Shown here in pieces: positions 44,936-54,855 of a DNA stretch of 64,000 bases. The translations under genes were made by a program, and so were the position numbers. The notes beneath the pieces were generated by a model. That model was given only the letters and a program-made list of their open reading frames with translations, was not told where the DNA came from and searched no databases. Each line of letters opens with the position of its first letter. Position 1 is the stretch's first letter. The DNA lies in contig NZ_CP085173.1 of NCBI RefSeq assembly GCF_020616555.1, forward strand, positions 9,626,001-9,690,000, given 5' to 3'. Source of the stretch: Streptomyces longhuiensis. Lineage in GTDB: Bacteria > Actinomycetota > Actinomycetes > Streptomycetales > Streptomycetaceae.

Positions 44936-44982
44936 GTTCCGTCCTTCGCCTTTCTCGATGCGCTAGTGACGTGCCGCGGACC

Positions 44983-47900
44983 TCATGCGAGAAGGGCGGC
45001 CTTGTCGATTTTCCATCCTCGCGTCTTGAGCATGTCCTGGAGGGGCTTGTTGTCATCCAGGCTGGCGACCATGTCCTTGATGTGCTGATCGTAGGTGCCG
45101 GGGAAGCGCCGCTTGATGTCGTCGATGTCCATGCGCATGGCCTCGGTGATCCGCCCCGAGTTGATCAGCTCACGCTGGTACTGCTGCCATGCCTGCGACT
45201 GCAGTGAGTACCCGGTGCTGTACAGCTGCTCGTGGTGGTCGCGCTGCATGCGGATGGCCGGGCCGTTGTTGACCTTCTGCTTCTTGTGCGGCTTGTTCGC
45301 TATGTAGAAACCGGGCTCGATGACGTCCTTGTACGCCGACTTGGCCGGGATGTGGTTGACCTCCATCGGCTGCGGGTACTTCGACCCGTCATTCTTCGTG
45401 TTGGCCGGCAGCAGGCCGCCGTACCAGCCGCTCTCCTGCGTGCAGCCCTTCGCGACCAGGCCCTCGGGGTCCATGAACGTAAAGGGATTGACGACGTACG
45501 CGGCCGGGTTGGGCGCGGGCACCAGGCCGAGCGGGTCGGCCGACACGTAGCGGGCCGTCTCGGGGTCGTAGTGCCGGTTCAGGTTGTAGTGCAGGCCCGT
45601 CTCCGGGTCCGCGTACTGGCCGGGGAAGCGCAACGGTGTGTGTGCCTGGGCGTCGCGGTTGCGCGTGGTGATGCCCCAGACCGTGGACCGCTTGTACCAG
45701 GCGATGTCGCCCTGCTCGCCGACGAGTTCCGTCGGGGTGCCGATGACATCGGTGACGATGGCGAAGAACCGGCTGTCCACCTCGTGCTGTGCGGCGTCGG
45801 CGGGAATCCGCCGCTCCAGCTGCGACATCGGCTGCAGGCCCTCGTACTCCCAGGTCAGGGTCACTCCGGTGGTCGAGTCGGTCTCCTCGGCCAGCTGGGT
45901 GCCCTCCCAGGCGAAGCGGACCGTGGCCACCGCGCCGCTTCCGTCCGCCGCCATGCGGTGCTTGGCCGTGCGGCGGCCCACGGCGTCGTAGGTGTAGCGC
46001 CACTCGGTGCCGTCGGGCGTCGTGCACGAGACGAGACGGTCCTCCGCATCCCAGGCGTAACGCCAGGTGTCGGGCTTGCGCGACAGCCGTCGCTTCTGGC
46101 GCAGGACGACGCGTCCGGCGCCGTCGTACTCGTAGCGCAGCCCGTCCGCAGCCAGCAGCCGGGTGCCCTCGTAGGCGCGCTCACCGCGGCTCCCGGTGGA
46201 CCGGGCGGCGTCGGGCCAGTGGGCGGCGGTCTGGTTTCCGGCGTCGTCGTAGGCGTAGCGCTCCGCCCAGTCGCCCGCGGTGACGCCGACCGGACGCCCC
46301 GCCAGGTCGAGCTCGAACAGCTGATCCGTGCCATCGTGCCGCTCCGCGACCCGCGTCAGGAATCCGTCGGCCCGGTAGCTGTAGGAGCGGTCGCGCAGGG
46401 GGCCGCGGGCCGTGGTCAGCGACCGGGCCGCCAGCCGGCCGAGCGCGTCCCACCGGGAGGCGAGCGTGACCGGCGCGTGGGCGGGGCCCAGCGTGCGGGC
46501 GGTCTCGCGGCCCAAGACGTCGTGGGTGAAGTCCAGCGGGTGACCGGCGAGATCCACCCGGGTCCGGTTGCCCGCGGTGTCGTAGCGGTACGACGTGACG
46601 GCACCGGTGGGGGTGGTGCGCGAGACCAGTTCGCCGTGCGCGTCGTAGCCGAAGCGCATGCTGTGCCCGTCGACCGTCTCGGTGAACAGCCGGCCCATGA
46701 CGTCGCGCTCCAGGGACAGCGACGAGGTCGGCGACACGGCGCCGATCAGCTGGTCGGCAGCGTCGTAGGTGTAGCGGGTGAGCACACCGGCGGCGTCCTT
46801 CTCCAGCACGTTGCCCACCGCGTCGAACGTGAAGGCGACGCGCTGCCCGAGCGGGGTCGTCCGGGCGACGAGGCGGCGCGCCGCGTCGTACTCGTACGTC
46901 GTCGTGCGGCCGTCGAAGTCGGTCTGGGACTCGGTCAGACCCGAGGGCCCGTACCGGTAACTCCACGTCCTGCCCTGCGGGTCGGTCACCCCGGTGAGCC
47001 GGAGCTCGGTGTCGTAGGCGAACTTGTACCGCGCCCCGTCCCGGCCTGTGCGGGCGGCCAGGAGGTCGAACCACGTGTACTCGAAGCGGGTCACGCCACC
47101 GGTGGGACCGGTGTGGGTGAGGCAGTTGCCCTCCTCGTCGTACGTCCACCGCTCGCTCGTCCCGTCGGCCGCGGTGCGCCGGGTGAGCCAGCCGTCGGCG
47201 GTCCACTCCATGCGGGTGACGGAGCCTGCCGGGTCGATGCTCTCCAGCGGTCGTCCGAAGGGGTCGCGCCGCACGGCGTAGGTAGCGCCGTGCCCGTCGG
47301 AGACCGAGAGGACCAGGCCCGTCTGGTCGTTGGTGCGGGTCTCCGTCGCGCCGTTCGGGAACCTCGCGGTGGCGAGCGCGCCCGACGCGTCGTACGTGAA
47401 CGTCGTCGAGGTGCCGTCGGGCGCGATCATCGCGGTGCGGTTCCCGCGATCGTCGAAGCGCTGCCGCCACACCGAGCCGTCCGGCCCGGTGATCGTCTCC
47501 GGCAGGTGCAGGGTGTTGTACGTGGTCGAAGCGTGGCGTCCGTCCGGGTACGCGATCGTGCGCAGGTTGCCGGACTCGTCGTACGTGAAGCGGGACGTGT
47601 GCCCCAGCTCGTCCGTGCGGGCCAGCAGGTTGTCGTACCGGTCCCACTCGAAGTGCACCGTGCTGCCGAGCGGGTCGGTCTCGCTGACCGTCTGGCCGAG
47701 GGCGTTGAGGCGGGTGACGGTCACCGCGCCGGCCGAGTCCGTGAAACGGGTCTCGCGGGCCGCGGTGTCGTACTCGAAGTGCGAGGACAGCGCGCCGTCG
47801 GGACCTACCGTCTCCACGACGCGGCCCGCGGCGTCGTACACATAGCCGTAGGTGTGGCCGTTCCGGTCGGTCCAGGACGTCACACGGTTCTCGTCGTCGT

Positions 47901-49668
47901 ACGTGAACCGCAGGGGCACGTCGCGCGCGCCCGACACCCCGGCCAGCCGGTGGTGCTCGTCGTAGCCGAACGAGGTGACGCGGACCTGGCCCTCGGGCGT
48001 CTCGACGTCGAGGGCTGTGACCCGGCCGAGCTCCGGGTCACGGGTGACACGTACCCGGTAGCCGCCCTCGTGCAGCACCGTCGAGGGCAGGCCCTGCGCG
48101 TCGCGCAGGAACTGGACGCCGTTGCCGTTGCGGTCCTCGACGTCGCTCAGCCAGTACAGGCTGCCCGAGGAGTACGGGTTGCCGACGAAGCGCCTGGTGA
48201 GGCCCGAGCGGACGTCGGCCGTGACGTAGGTGATGTCGCCGAGGGCCGACTGTCCGGCGTACGTGAGGGGGATCCGCTCGCCCTCCAGCGGCAGCACCTC
48301 CTCGCCGTCCTCGCGCGGCAGCCGGGGGTACGCGAGGAGCGAGCCGTCGGGCCGGGCCCAGACCGCGCCGCTGCCGGACAGTTCAAGCCGCTCGTCCAGC
48401 ATCGAGGCCCAGCTCGGTCCGAAGGCGTGGCCGTAGTGGTAGCCGGATATGTGGGTGCGCTCCAGCACCAGGGGCAGGACGCCCGGCAGCGTCAGGTCCG
48501 TCTGGTTCAGCACCATCTCACCGCTGGCGACGTCCACCGGGTCGGTTTTGCAGCGGCGCTGCCCGAGGGCGATGGCCTTGTCGCGGGCCCTGTCCCAGGC
48601 GTCCTTCGTGGAGTCGGGCAGGCGCTTGACGGAGTCGTTGATCCGGGTGCGTACACCGCCCTTGCCGTCGCCGTCCTTCTTGCCTCCTGTGATGGCATTG
48701 ACCTTGTCGCGGACGTCGTGGTCCTTGCCCTTGTGGGTCCGGGACGCGCCCTTGACTCGCTCCGGAACGGTCTCGGTGATGTGTGTGCTGATCTTCTTCA
48801 GGGCCTTCTCGGAGCCCTTGATCGCGCCGTGCAGCACGCTGTCGAAGGCCTTCGTGAAGGGGTCGCGGCCCTTGCTGCGGCCGAACGCGCCCTTGACCCG
48901 GCCCAGTGGGTCGGAGGCAGCCGTGTGCATGTCGCTGCCGTGCCGGGACACCTTGCCCGCGCCGTCCTCGAACTCGACGTGATTGATACGGGTGACCTTG
49001 TCCGGGCCAGTGCCGGCATCGCCGGCCGAGTCAAGATGCATTCCGCCCTTGCCGCCGTGCCCGCCACCGGCGCCACCGTTGGCCGGGGGCATGTGGAACG
49101 CGCCGTCCGCCAGGTCCAGGACCATGTCCTCGACCATCGCCTCCAGCTTCGCATTGACCGGCTCGGTGAGCTTCGAGATCACCTCGTCGACGATCCGGTC
49201 GACCGCTTCGTCGACGATCCGCTTGACCACCTGACGCATCGCCTGGATCTCGGCCGCACCGAGAATCGCCGACAGACCGCCCGTCACCCAGGCGAGCCCG
49301 ATGGACAGGCCCACCGAGCCTGCCATGATGGCGAGTTCGGCCTCGGCCTTGTGCTTCATCCACTCGATGATCTCGGCGAGGACGTCACAGGCGTCCGCGA
49401 ACAGCCGGGCCAGCTCAGGGAGCTTCTCCAGGTGACTGGCCTTGATCTGGTTCCAGTGCTTCTCCATGGAGTCGACGGCCCAGCCCTCGGAGGAGGACAG
49501 GATCCGGGAGAACGCCTTGTGCGCGTCGCCGCCGTGTCCCTCGAACTTCTCCGCGAACTCCCGCATGGCGTCTGCCATTTCGCGGTAGTCGTCCTCGTCG
49601 ACGTTCGGGAAATTGATCCCGATGAAGTCCAGGATCTCGTCCAGCCAGCCCGGAATCGTGTAACCCAT
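44983..49668 (-). CDS. Rhs/YD-repeat polymorphic toxin with HNH-type C-terminal nuclease
   Basis: 1,561 aa. Residues 1-250: helical WXG100/T7SS-like N-terminus with a hydrophobic stretch (AIMAGSVGLSIGLAWVTGGL). Around 370: DUF6531 (CKTDPVDVASGEMVLNQTDL). About 530-1300: many YD repeats. About 1330-1405: Rhs core border (GLHYNLNRHYDPETARYVS, ADPLGLV). Residues 1406-1561 form a variable toxin with MEVNHIPAKSAY and RMQRDHHEQLYSTG, an HNH/EndoVII pattern resembling Tox-HNH-EHHH. ATG 49668 has GAGAGG upstream. An immunity gene follows. It likely acts in contact-dependent killing of related strains. Confidence 0.93.
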   Translation of the reverse strand: MGYTIPGWLDEILDFIGINFPNVDEDDYREMADAMREFAEKFEGHGGDAHKAFSRILSSSEGWAVDSMEKHWNQIKASHLEKLPELARLFADACDVLAEIIEWMKHKAEAELAIMAGSVGLSIGLAWVTGGLSAILGAAEIQAMRQVVKRIVDEAVDRIVDEVISKLTEPVNAKLEAMVEDMVLDLADGAFHMPPANGGAGGGHGGKGGMHLDSAGDAGTGPDKVTRINHVEFEDGAGKVSRHGSDMHTAASDPLGRVKGAFGRSKGRDPFTKAFDSVLHGAIKGSEKALKKISTHITETVPERVKGASRTHKGKDHDVRDKVNAITGGKKDGDGKGGVRTRINDSVKRLPDSTKDAWDRARDKAIALGQRRCKTDPVDVASGEMVLNQTDLTLPGVLPLVLERTHISGYHYGHAFGPSWASMLDERLELSGSGAVWARPDGSLLAYPRLPREDGEEVLPLEGERIPLTYAGQSALGDITYVTADVRSGLTRRFVGNPYSSGSLYWLSDVEDRNGNGVQFLRDAQGLPSTVLHEGGYRVRVTRDPELGRVTALDVETPEGQVRVTSFGYDEHHRLAGVSGARDVPLRFTYDDENRVTSWTDRNGHTYGYVYDAAGRVVETVGPDGALSSHFEYDTAARETRFTDSAGAVTVTRLNALGQTVSETDPLGSTVHFEWDRYDNLLARTDELGHTSRFTYDESGNLRTIAYPDGRHASTTYNTLHLPETITGPDGSVWRQRFDDRGNRTAMIAPDGTSTTFTYDASGALATARFPNGATETRTNDQTGLVLSVSDGHGATYAVRRDPFGRPLESIDPAGSVTRMEWTADGWLTRRTAADGTSERWTYDEEGNCLTHTGPTGGVTRFEYTWFDLLAARTGRDGARYKFAYDTELRLTGVTDPQGRTWSYRYGPSGLTESQTDFDGRTTTYEYDAARRLVARTTPLGQRVAFTFDAVGNVLEKDAAGVLTRYTYDAADQLIGAVSPTSSLSLERDVMGRLFTETVDGHSMRFGYDAHGELVSRTTPTGAVTSYRYDTAGNRTRVDLAGHPLDFTHDVLGRETARTLGPAHAPVTLASRWDALGRLAARSLTTARGPLRDRSYSYRADGFLTRVAERHDGTDQLFELDLAGRPVGVTAGDWAERYAYDDAGNQTAAHWPDAARSTGSRGERAYEGTRLLAADGLRYEYDGAGRVVLRQKRRLSRKPDTWRYAWDAEDRLVSCTTPDGTEWRYTYDAVGRRTAKHRMAADGSGAVATVRFAWEGTQLAEETDSTTGVTLTWEYEGLQPMSQLERRIPADAAQHEVDSRFFAIVTDVIGTPTELVGEQGDIAWYKRSTVWGITTRNRDAQAHTPLRFPGQYADPETGLHYNLNRHYDPETARYVSADPLGLVPAPNPAAYVVNPFTFMDPEGLVAKGCTQESGWYGGLLPANTKNDGSKYPQPMEVNHIPAKSAYKDVIEPGFYIANKPHKKQKVNNGPAIRMQRDHHEQLYSTGYSLQSQAWQQYQRELINSGRITEAMRMDIDDIKRRFPGTYDQHIKDMVASLDDNKPLQDMLKTRGWKIDKAALLA

Positions 49669-49856
49669 CCCCGTACCTCTCCCCGTGCCCCACGCCCTTG
49701 ATCGCAGGCGCACAGTTGCTGCGCATGCGATCAAGAACCCTAGTGGACGGCACTGAGCCTCCGCCAACTTGAAGTCGCAGTTCAAAGGGCTGGTGTGACC
49801 GATTCTCCACATGCTCACTCCGGTCATGGACGGGAGTCCGCGAAGAAGATCATCTG

Positions 49857-50099
49857 TCAGCGGTTGATTTCGATGTTCGTCAGGACGAGCAGAGCGCGCA
49901 GGAGGCGGGTGGCGCGGGCGGGGTCGGTGCGGAGCTTGATGAGGATCCGCCAGTTCTTGAGATGGGCGAAGCCGTGCTTGACCGGTGCCCGTCCGATCGC
50001 AAGGGCGCGGTTGGCTTCCTTCTGGTCCGGGGTGAGCTTGTGAGTGCGGCCGGCCGGCCGGGGTAGACGGCTGACCGGCCCGCCCATCGGCGCGGCCAA
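49857..50099 (-). pseudogene. IS5-like transposase C-terminal fragment
   Basis: Last ~65 residues of a DDE transposase: HKLTPDQKEANRALAIGRAP, VKHGFAHLKNWRILIKLRTD, RLLRALLVLTNIEINR and stop. The frame before residue ~18 is unrelated. It lies between the Rhs promoter region and the acetolactate-synthase-like gene. Confidence 0.8.
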
Positions 50100-50123
50100 A
50101 ACTCAGGAGGGGACACGATCAGC

Positions 50124-51809
50124 GTGAGCGACGCCGAGCACCGGAAGCAGACCCCCGACGGAGCGGCCGAACTCCTGGTTCGCTGCCTGGAGAACGAGGG
50201 CGTCGAGGTGGTGTTCGGCGTACCCGGCGAGGAGAACATCCGTTTCACCAACGCCCTCGCCCGCTCGGAGAAGATCCGCTACGTCCTCACCCGGCACGAG
50301 CAGGCCGCGTCTTTCATGGCGGAGATGCACGGCCGGCTCACCGGCTCGGCGGGTGTGATGTCCGCGACGCTGGGGCCCGGCGCGATCAACCTGATGCTGG
50401 GCGTTGCCGACGCTATGACGAACAGCACGCCCGTCGTCGCGATCACCGCGCAGGTCGGCAAGGAGCGCAACTACAAGGAGTCCCACCAGTTCGTGGACCT
50501 GGTGAGCATGTTCGCCCCGGTCACGAAGTGGTCGGCGGAGGTCCCGGCCACCCAGGCCATCCCCGAGATGGTGCGGCGCGCATTCAAGACCGCGGAGTCC
50601 GAGCGGCCCGGCGCCGTCTATCTCGCCGTGCCCGAGGACGTCGACGCGGCGACGGAAGGCTCGGACCTGCGCCCGCTGCGCAGGAACGTCGTGCAGCCCG
50701 AGGCACCGTCCCCGAAGCAGATCAAGCGAGCGGTGGAGCTGCTGCGGGAGGCCCGCCGGCCGGTGATCCTCGCCGGACACGGCGCGGCGCGCGGCGGCGC
50801 CGCGGAGTCGCTGACGGCGTTCGCCACCGCACTCGACGTGTCGACCGCGACCACCTTCCACGGCAAGGGCGTCCTGCCCGACGACCACCCGTGCGCGACC
50901 GGCACGTTCGGCTTCATGCGGCGCGACTACACCAACTTCGGGTTCGAGGAGGCCGACGTCGTCATCGCCGTCGGCTACGAGCTGCAGGAGTTCGACCCGT
51001 CCCGGATAAACCCGGACGGTAACAAGAAGATCGTCCACATCCACCGCGTCCCGGCGGAGGTGGATGACAGCTACTCGGTCGACGTCGGCATCATCGGCGA
51101 CATCTCGGCCTCCCTCGACGCCCTCGCCACCGAACTCGACGGCCTGCGCTGGACCATCGACGACGAGGACACCTTGGCTACCCGCGCCCTGCTGGCCAAG
51201 GAACTCGAGCAGGGCGCCGCGGACGAGCGCTACCCGCTCGCCCCGCAGCGCGTCATCGCCGACACCCGCGCCGCGCTCGGTCGCGACGACATCGTGCTGG
51301 TCGACACCGGCGCGCTGAAGATGTGGATGGCCCGGCTCTACCCGACGTACGCGCCGAACACCTGCCTCATCTCCAACGGCTTGTCCACCATGGGCTTCTC
51401 GCTGCCCGGCGCGCTCGCGGTTCAGCTCGCCAGGCCGCAGACGAAGGTGCTGGCGGCGGTCGGCGACGGCTCGTTCCTCATGCACTCCCAGGAGATCGAG
51501 ACGGCGGTCCGCGAGAACATTCCGCTGACCGTGCTGATCTGGGAGGACAACGGCTACGGGCTCATCAAGTGGAAGATGGACCTGGAGGTCGGGGAAAACT
51601 CCAACACCGACTTCGGCAACCCGGACATCGTCCAGTACGCCCGCAGCTTCGGCGCGAAGGGCTACCACATCGAGTCCGCTGGGGACCTGCTGCCGACGCT
51701 CCGTGAGGCACTGGCGGACCCGGGCGTATCGATCATCAACTGCCCGGTGGACTACGCCGAGAACATGAACCTCATCAAGCACCTCGGGCACCTCGACTCG
51801 ACGCTCTGA
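50124..51809 (+). CDS. acetolactate synthase large subunit-like ThDP enzyme
   Basis: 561-aa thiamine-diphosphate enzyme, closest in layout to catabolic AlsS. Glu in LTRHEQAASFMAEMHGRLTG activates ThDP. The Mg-ThDP motif runs from GDGSFLMHSQEIETAV to WEDNGYG. Predicted to condense two pyruvates to acetolactate (acetoin/valine routes) or a related 2-oxoacid reaction. No small subunit nearby, consistent with AlsS type. GTG 50124 is the only start before the conserved region; AGGAGG lies 13 bases upstream, longer than ideal. The flavoprotein gene 150 bases downstream is probably co-transcribed. Confidence 0.9.
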   Translation: MSDAEHRKQTPDGAAELLVRCLENEGVEVVFGVPGEENIRFTNALARSEKIRYVLTRHEQAASFMAEMHGRLTGSAGVMSATLGPGAINLMLGVADAMTNSTPVVAITAQVGKERNYKESHQFVDLVSMFAPVTKWSAEVPATQAIPEMVRRAFKTAESERPGAVYLAVPEDVDAATEGSDLRPLRRNVVQPEAPSPKQIKRAVELLREARRPVILAGHGAARGGAAESLTAFATALDVSTATTFHGKGVLPDDHPCATGTFGFMRRDYTNFGFEEADVVIAVGYELQEFDPSRINPDGNKKIVHIHRVPAEVDDSYSVDVGIIGDISASLDALATELDGLRWTIDDEDTLATRALLAKELEQGAADERYPLAPQRVIADTRAALGRDDIVLVDTGALKMWMARLYPTYAPNTCLISNGLSTMGFSLPGALAVQLARPQTKVLAAVGDGSFLMHSQEIETAVRENIPLTVLIWEDNGYGLIKWKMDLEVGENSNTDFGNPDIVQYARSFGAKGYHIESAGDLLPTLREALADPGVSIINCPVDYAENMNLIKHLGHLDSTL

Positions 51810-51963
51810 CCCGCCCGCGGCGCGGCCCGACCCCCGTACGGGCCGCGCGGCGGCCCTCCCGCAGGGGCGGTGCCCTCGGGTCTCCGGCATCGCGTGGCAT
51901 TTCCGCGGCGCGGGGTAGATGGTCACCGTGAGGTTCGGCCAGTCGAGGAGAGGAACGATTGTG

Positions 51964-53478
51964 ATGCGTGCTCGGAGCATAGGTGCGGCAGCCGCCACGG
52001 GGTTGGCGCTGGTGGCCGCCCGCGACCTCGTGCAGAAGAAGCACGCGCTGCTGAGGAACTTCCCCCTGGTGGGACACGCCAGGTATGTGCTGGAGACGAT
52101 CGGCCCCGAGCTACGGCAGTACATCGTGACGTCCAACGACGAGGAGCGTCCCTTCAGCCGTGACCAGCGCAGCTGGATCTACGCGTCGGCGAAGGGGGAG
52201 AACAACTACTTCGGGTTCGGCACCGACAACGACATCGAGCACGTGCAGGGTCATGCATACGTGAAGCAGCGTACGTTCGCCGGTGCGCTGCCCGATCTGA
52301 GCGACCCACAAGCGGCGTTGCCCTCGGCCAAGGTGCTCGGCGGACCGCGCGGCCGCGCGAAGGCGTTCCGCCCGGCGAGCGTCATCAACATCTCGGCGAT
52401 GAGCTTCGGCTCGCTGTCCGGCGCGGCCGTCACGGCGCTGAACAAGGGCGCGGCGCTGGCCGGGACGATGCAGAACACCGGCGAGGGCGGCCTGTCGCCC
52501 TACCACCTCAACGGCGGGGACCTTGTCCTCCAGATCGGTACGTCGTACTTCGGCTGCCGCAACGAGGACGGGACGTTCAATCTCGACAAGCTCAAGTCAC
52601 TGGTCGCGGGCGCGCCCGTCAAGGCGATCGAGATCAAGCTCTCGCAGGGCGCGAAGCCGGGGCTCGGCGGCATGCTGCCGGGCGCGAAGGTGACCGACGA
52701 GATTGCCGCGATCCGCGGCATTCCTGCGGGCAAGGACTGCGCTTCGCCGTCGCGGCACACCGCGTTCCACGACGTGGACTCGATGCTCGACTTCGTGGAA
52801 CTGTTGGCCACGGAGACCGGATTGCCGGTCGGGATCAAGAGCGCCATCGGGGAGATGGACTTCTGGGAGGAACTCGCCACGCTGATGGAGCGGGGTGAGC
52901 GAGGGGTCGACTTCGTGACCGTCGACGGTGGCGAGGGCGGCACTGGGGCGGCTCCCCTGATCTTCGCCGACTCGGTGTCCCTGCCGTTCCGCGTGGGCTT
53001 CTCCCGCGTCTACGGCGTGTTCGCCGAGAGGGGCCTGACCGACGACATCACCTTCATCGGCTCCGGCAAGCTCGGCCTGCCCGAGAACGCCGTCGTCGCG
53101 TTCGCCCTCGGCGTCGACATGATCAACGTGGGCCGTGAGGCGATGCTGTCCATCGGCTGCATCCAGGCCCAGAAGTGCCACACCGACAAGTGCCCCACCG
53201 GCATCGCCACCCAGAACCCGTGGCTGGCGCGCGGCATCGACGCGCCCTCGAAGGGCATCCGGGCCGCGATGTACCTGCGCACCCTGCGCAGGGAGTTGCT
53301 GAAGGTCTCGGGCGCCGTCGGTGTCCCCCACCCGTCGCTCATCACCCCCACCGACATAGACATCCTGAACGGCGACTACGACGCCCGCACCCTGGGGAGT
53401 GTGTACGGCTACAAGGATGGCTGGGGCTCGCTCGGGCCGGAGCTCGCCCATGAGATCGCCGAACTGCTCATCACCTGA
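51964..53478 (+). CDS. FMN-binding glutamate synthase-like protein
   Basis: 504 aa, single-domain homologue of the FMN/Fe-S synthase domain of GltB. It has SAMSFGSLSGAAVTALNKGA, NTGEGGLSPYH, GAKPGLGGMLPGAKV, TVDGGEGGTGAAPL and the cysteine cluster CHTDKCPTGIATQ. The glutaminase domain is absent, so ammonia or another substrate may be used. N-terminal hydrophobic helix (IGAAAATGLALVAARDL) suggests membrane attachment. ATG 51964 (or GTG 51961) follows GAGGAGAGG. Follows the acetolactate-synthase-like gene on the same strand. Confidence 0.9.
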   Translation: MRARSIGAAAATGLALVAARDLVQKKHALLRNFPLVGHARYVLETIGPELRQYIVTSNDEERPFSRDQRSWIYASAKGENNYFGFGTDNDIEHVQGHAYVKQRTFAGALPDLSDPQAALPSAKVLGGPRGRAKAFRPASVINISAMSFGSLSGAAVTALNKGAALAGTMQNTGEGGLSPYHLNGGDLVLQIGTSYFGCRNEDGTFNLDKLKSLVAGAPVKAIEIKLSQGAKPGLGGMLPGAKVTDEIAAIRGIPAGKDCASPSRHTAFHDVDSMLDFVELLATETGLPVGIKSAIGEMDFWEELATLMERGERGVDFVTVDGGEGGTGAAPLIFADSVSLPFRVGFSRVYGVFAERGLTDDITFIGSGKLGLPENAVVAFALGVDMINVGREAMLSIGCIQAQKCHTDKCPTGIATQNPWLARGIDAPSKGIRAAMYLRTLRRELLKVSGAVGVPHPSLITPTDIDILNGDYDARTLGSVYGYKDGWGSLGPELAHEIAELLIT

Positions 53479-54516
53479 GCTGGCTACTCGGCCACCTGTC
53501 TTCAACCGTCATGCCCTGCGCAGCACGCCCACCGAGTGGAGCGCACCGAGTGGACGGTGGTGCGCATCGCGGTGCGCACCGGATGGACTCGGTGCGCGCA
53601 CCACCGCACCGGTGCGGTGGTGCGGTCAGTTGACGCAAGTGAAAGCGGCAAGCCAGCCGTTCTGGCCACGCACCATGCCGCCGAAGCTTCGCGGTCAGGG
53701 CAGCGGGGGACCAGCGCATGACCACGCCGTGGGACATGGACGGGGAAGGCCACACTGCCTGGAGCATGCCGCCCGCAGTTCGGCTGTGGCGATGCCCGTT
53801 GTGCGGGCCCCCGTATCACCGACGCCACGCTGCGCGCCCGCCGCCTGGAACAGGCCGAAGCCGGGCAGCTCGCCGAACTCGCGGGCGAGGGCACGGTGAC
53901 GGCGGCCGGACTGCCGGCAATCCGCAAGACCCACCGGATCGAACCCGGTCTGGTCGTCGGCCTGATCCGCCACCTGGACCGTATCGGGGCTGCCGTCGCA
54001 CTGCTGCCGTTCTTGCACACGAGGGAACTCGATTCGGTGTCCAGCGACTGGGAGCCGAGACGCCACCGGCGCGGCGCAGCCCATCCGTCATGGCTGAGGC
54101 GTTGTTCGACGTGCTCCTGGAGCGTTCCCTTGTGCCGTTCGCCGGCCCTTCTCACCCACGGACGGCACGAGAGCTGGTATGCCTTCTCCGGCCTCTGTCT
54201 GGGCCGATTCGCCGTCGTAGGTGGCCCGTTTGCTTCGGGGCAAGGCCAGCGGCCTTGGGGACGCAGTCAGGTCCGCCATACGGTTACCACCGTGGCGATG
54301 ACTGTGGTGATGGTCGCGAGCGTCACCATGACAGTCCGTATGCTCTCAGCGAGGCGGGGCCTTCCCGGTGGTGAGTTTTCGCCGTCCCTGTGGGGGCGCT
54401 CGGTGCTTGGCAGTTGGAGCTGCCGGCACCATGGGCAGTCACTCTCGGAGCTGCTCAGCCAGTAGGCGCCACGCAGTTGTGGGCGGGGCGCCGGGCCTCT
54501 GTCGTCGCCTCTCATG
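53479..54516. other. long non-coding tract with palindrome and remnants
   Basis: About 1 kb. The first 150 bases are dense in GGTGCG/CGCACC motifs around a perfect palindrome. From about 53820 the plus strand reads TDATLRARRLEQAEAGQLAE, AAGLPAIRKTHRIEPGLVVG and AALLPFLHTRELDSV-like sequence. This is protein-like but starts in another frame (53718) and fades after 54060, so it may be a broken gene of unknown family. Confidence 0.4.
53597..53624. repeat. 28-bp perfect palindrome
   Basis: CGCACCACCGCACC followed directly by its exact complement GGTGCGGTGGTGCG, no loop. Neighbouring bases repeat related pieces (ggtgcgcaccgg, gtgcgcgcacc, accgagtgga twice). 120 bases after the glutamate-synthase-like gene: a binding site, a terminator, or a recombination end. 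Confidence 0.85.
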
Positions 54517-54855
54517 TCACTCCATCGCGGCTTTTGCCGAGTCATAGATCTGCAAGGCCCGGTGCAGGTTGGTGATCTGGAAGATCTGCAGGACATTCGG
54601 GTTCGTGATCACCAGCCTCAGGTCACCGGCGTGTGCACGGATCCGCTTGCCGATGTGGACGAAGAGCCCCAGGCCCGTCGAGTCCATGAACTGCACGCCC
54701 ACCAGGTCCACGATGAGGTGATGCCGGCCCGCTTCGATACAGGCGCTGACGTACTCCCTGATCCGGGGCACGGTGGAGACGTCGACCTCGCCGTGGACCT
54801 CGACGACGGTCCAGCCCTTCTCGTCACGGTGGCTGATGGCAAATTCGGGGTGCAT
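54517..54855 (-). CDS. STAS-domain anti-sigma factor antagonist (BldG-like)
   Basis: 112 aa STAS protein: WTVVEVHGEVDVSTVPRIRE, HHLIVDLVGVQFMDSTGLGL, VITNPNVLQIFQITNLHRAL. The Ser of MDSTGLG is the conserved phosphorylation site; unphosphorylated protein would bind an RsbW-type kinase and free a sigma factor. ATG 54855 follows AGGCGGA. No kinase adjoins it, but an RsbW-like ATPase domain is encoded at the end of the 60806-63457 fusion in this window, making that a conceivable partner (inference). Confidence 0.92.
   Translation of the reverse strand: MHPEFAISHRDEKGWTVVEVHGEVDVSTVPRIREYVSACIEAGRHHLIVDLVGVQFMDSTGLGLFVHIGKRIRAHAGDLRLVITNPNVLQIFQITNLHRALQIYDSAKAAME

Noticed and set aside
45232..49701. 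A 1,489-codon open frame on the plus strand opposite the Rhs gene
   Set aside because: Antisense shadow of a GC-rich repetitive gene: Arg/Val/Gly/Ala-dominated, no domain, while the minus strand encodes a complete Rhs protein with all its hallmarks.
50103..52136. 677-codon minus-strand frame opposite the acetolactate-synthase-like gene
   Set aside because: Shadow frame produced by third-position GC; no recognisable protein features.
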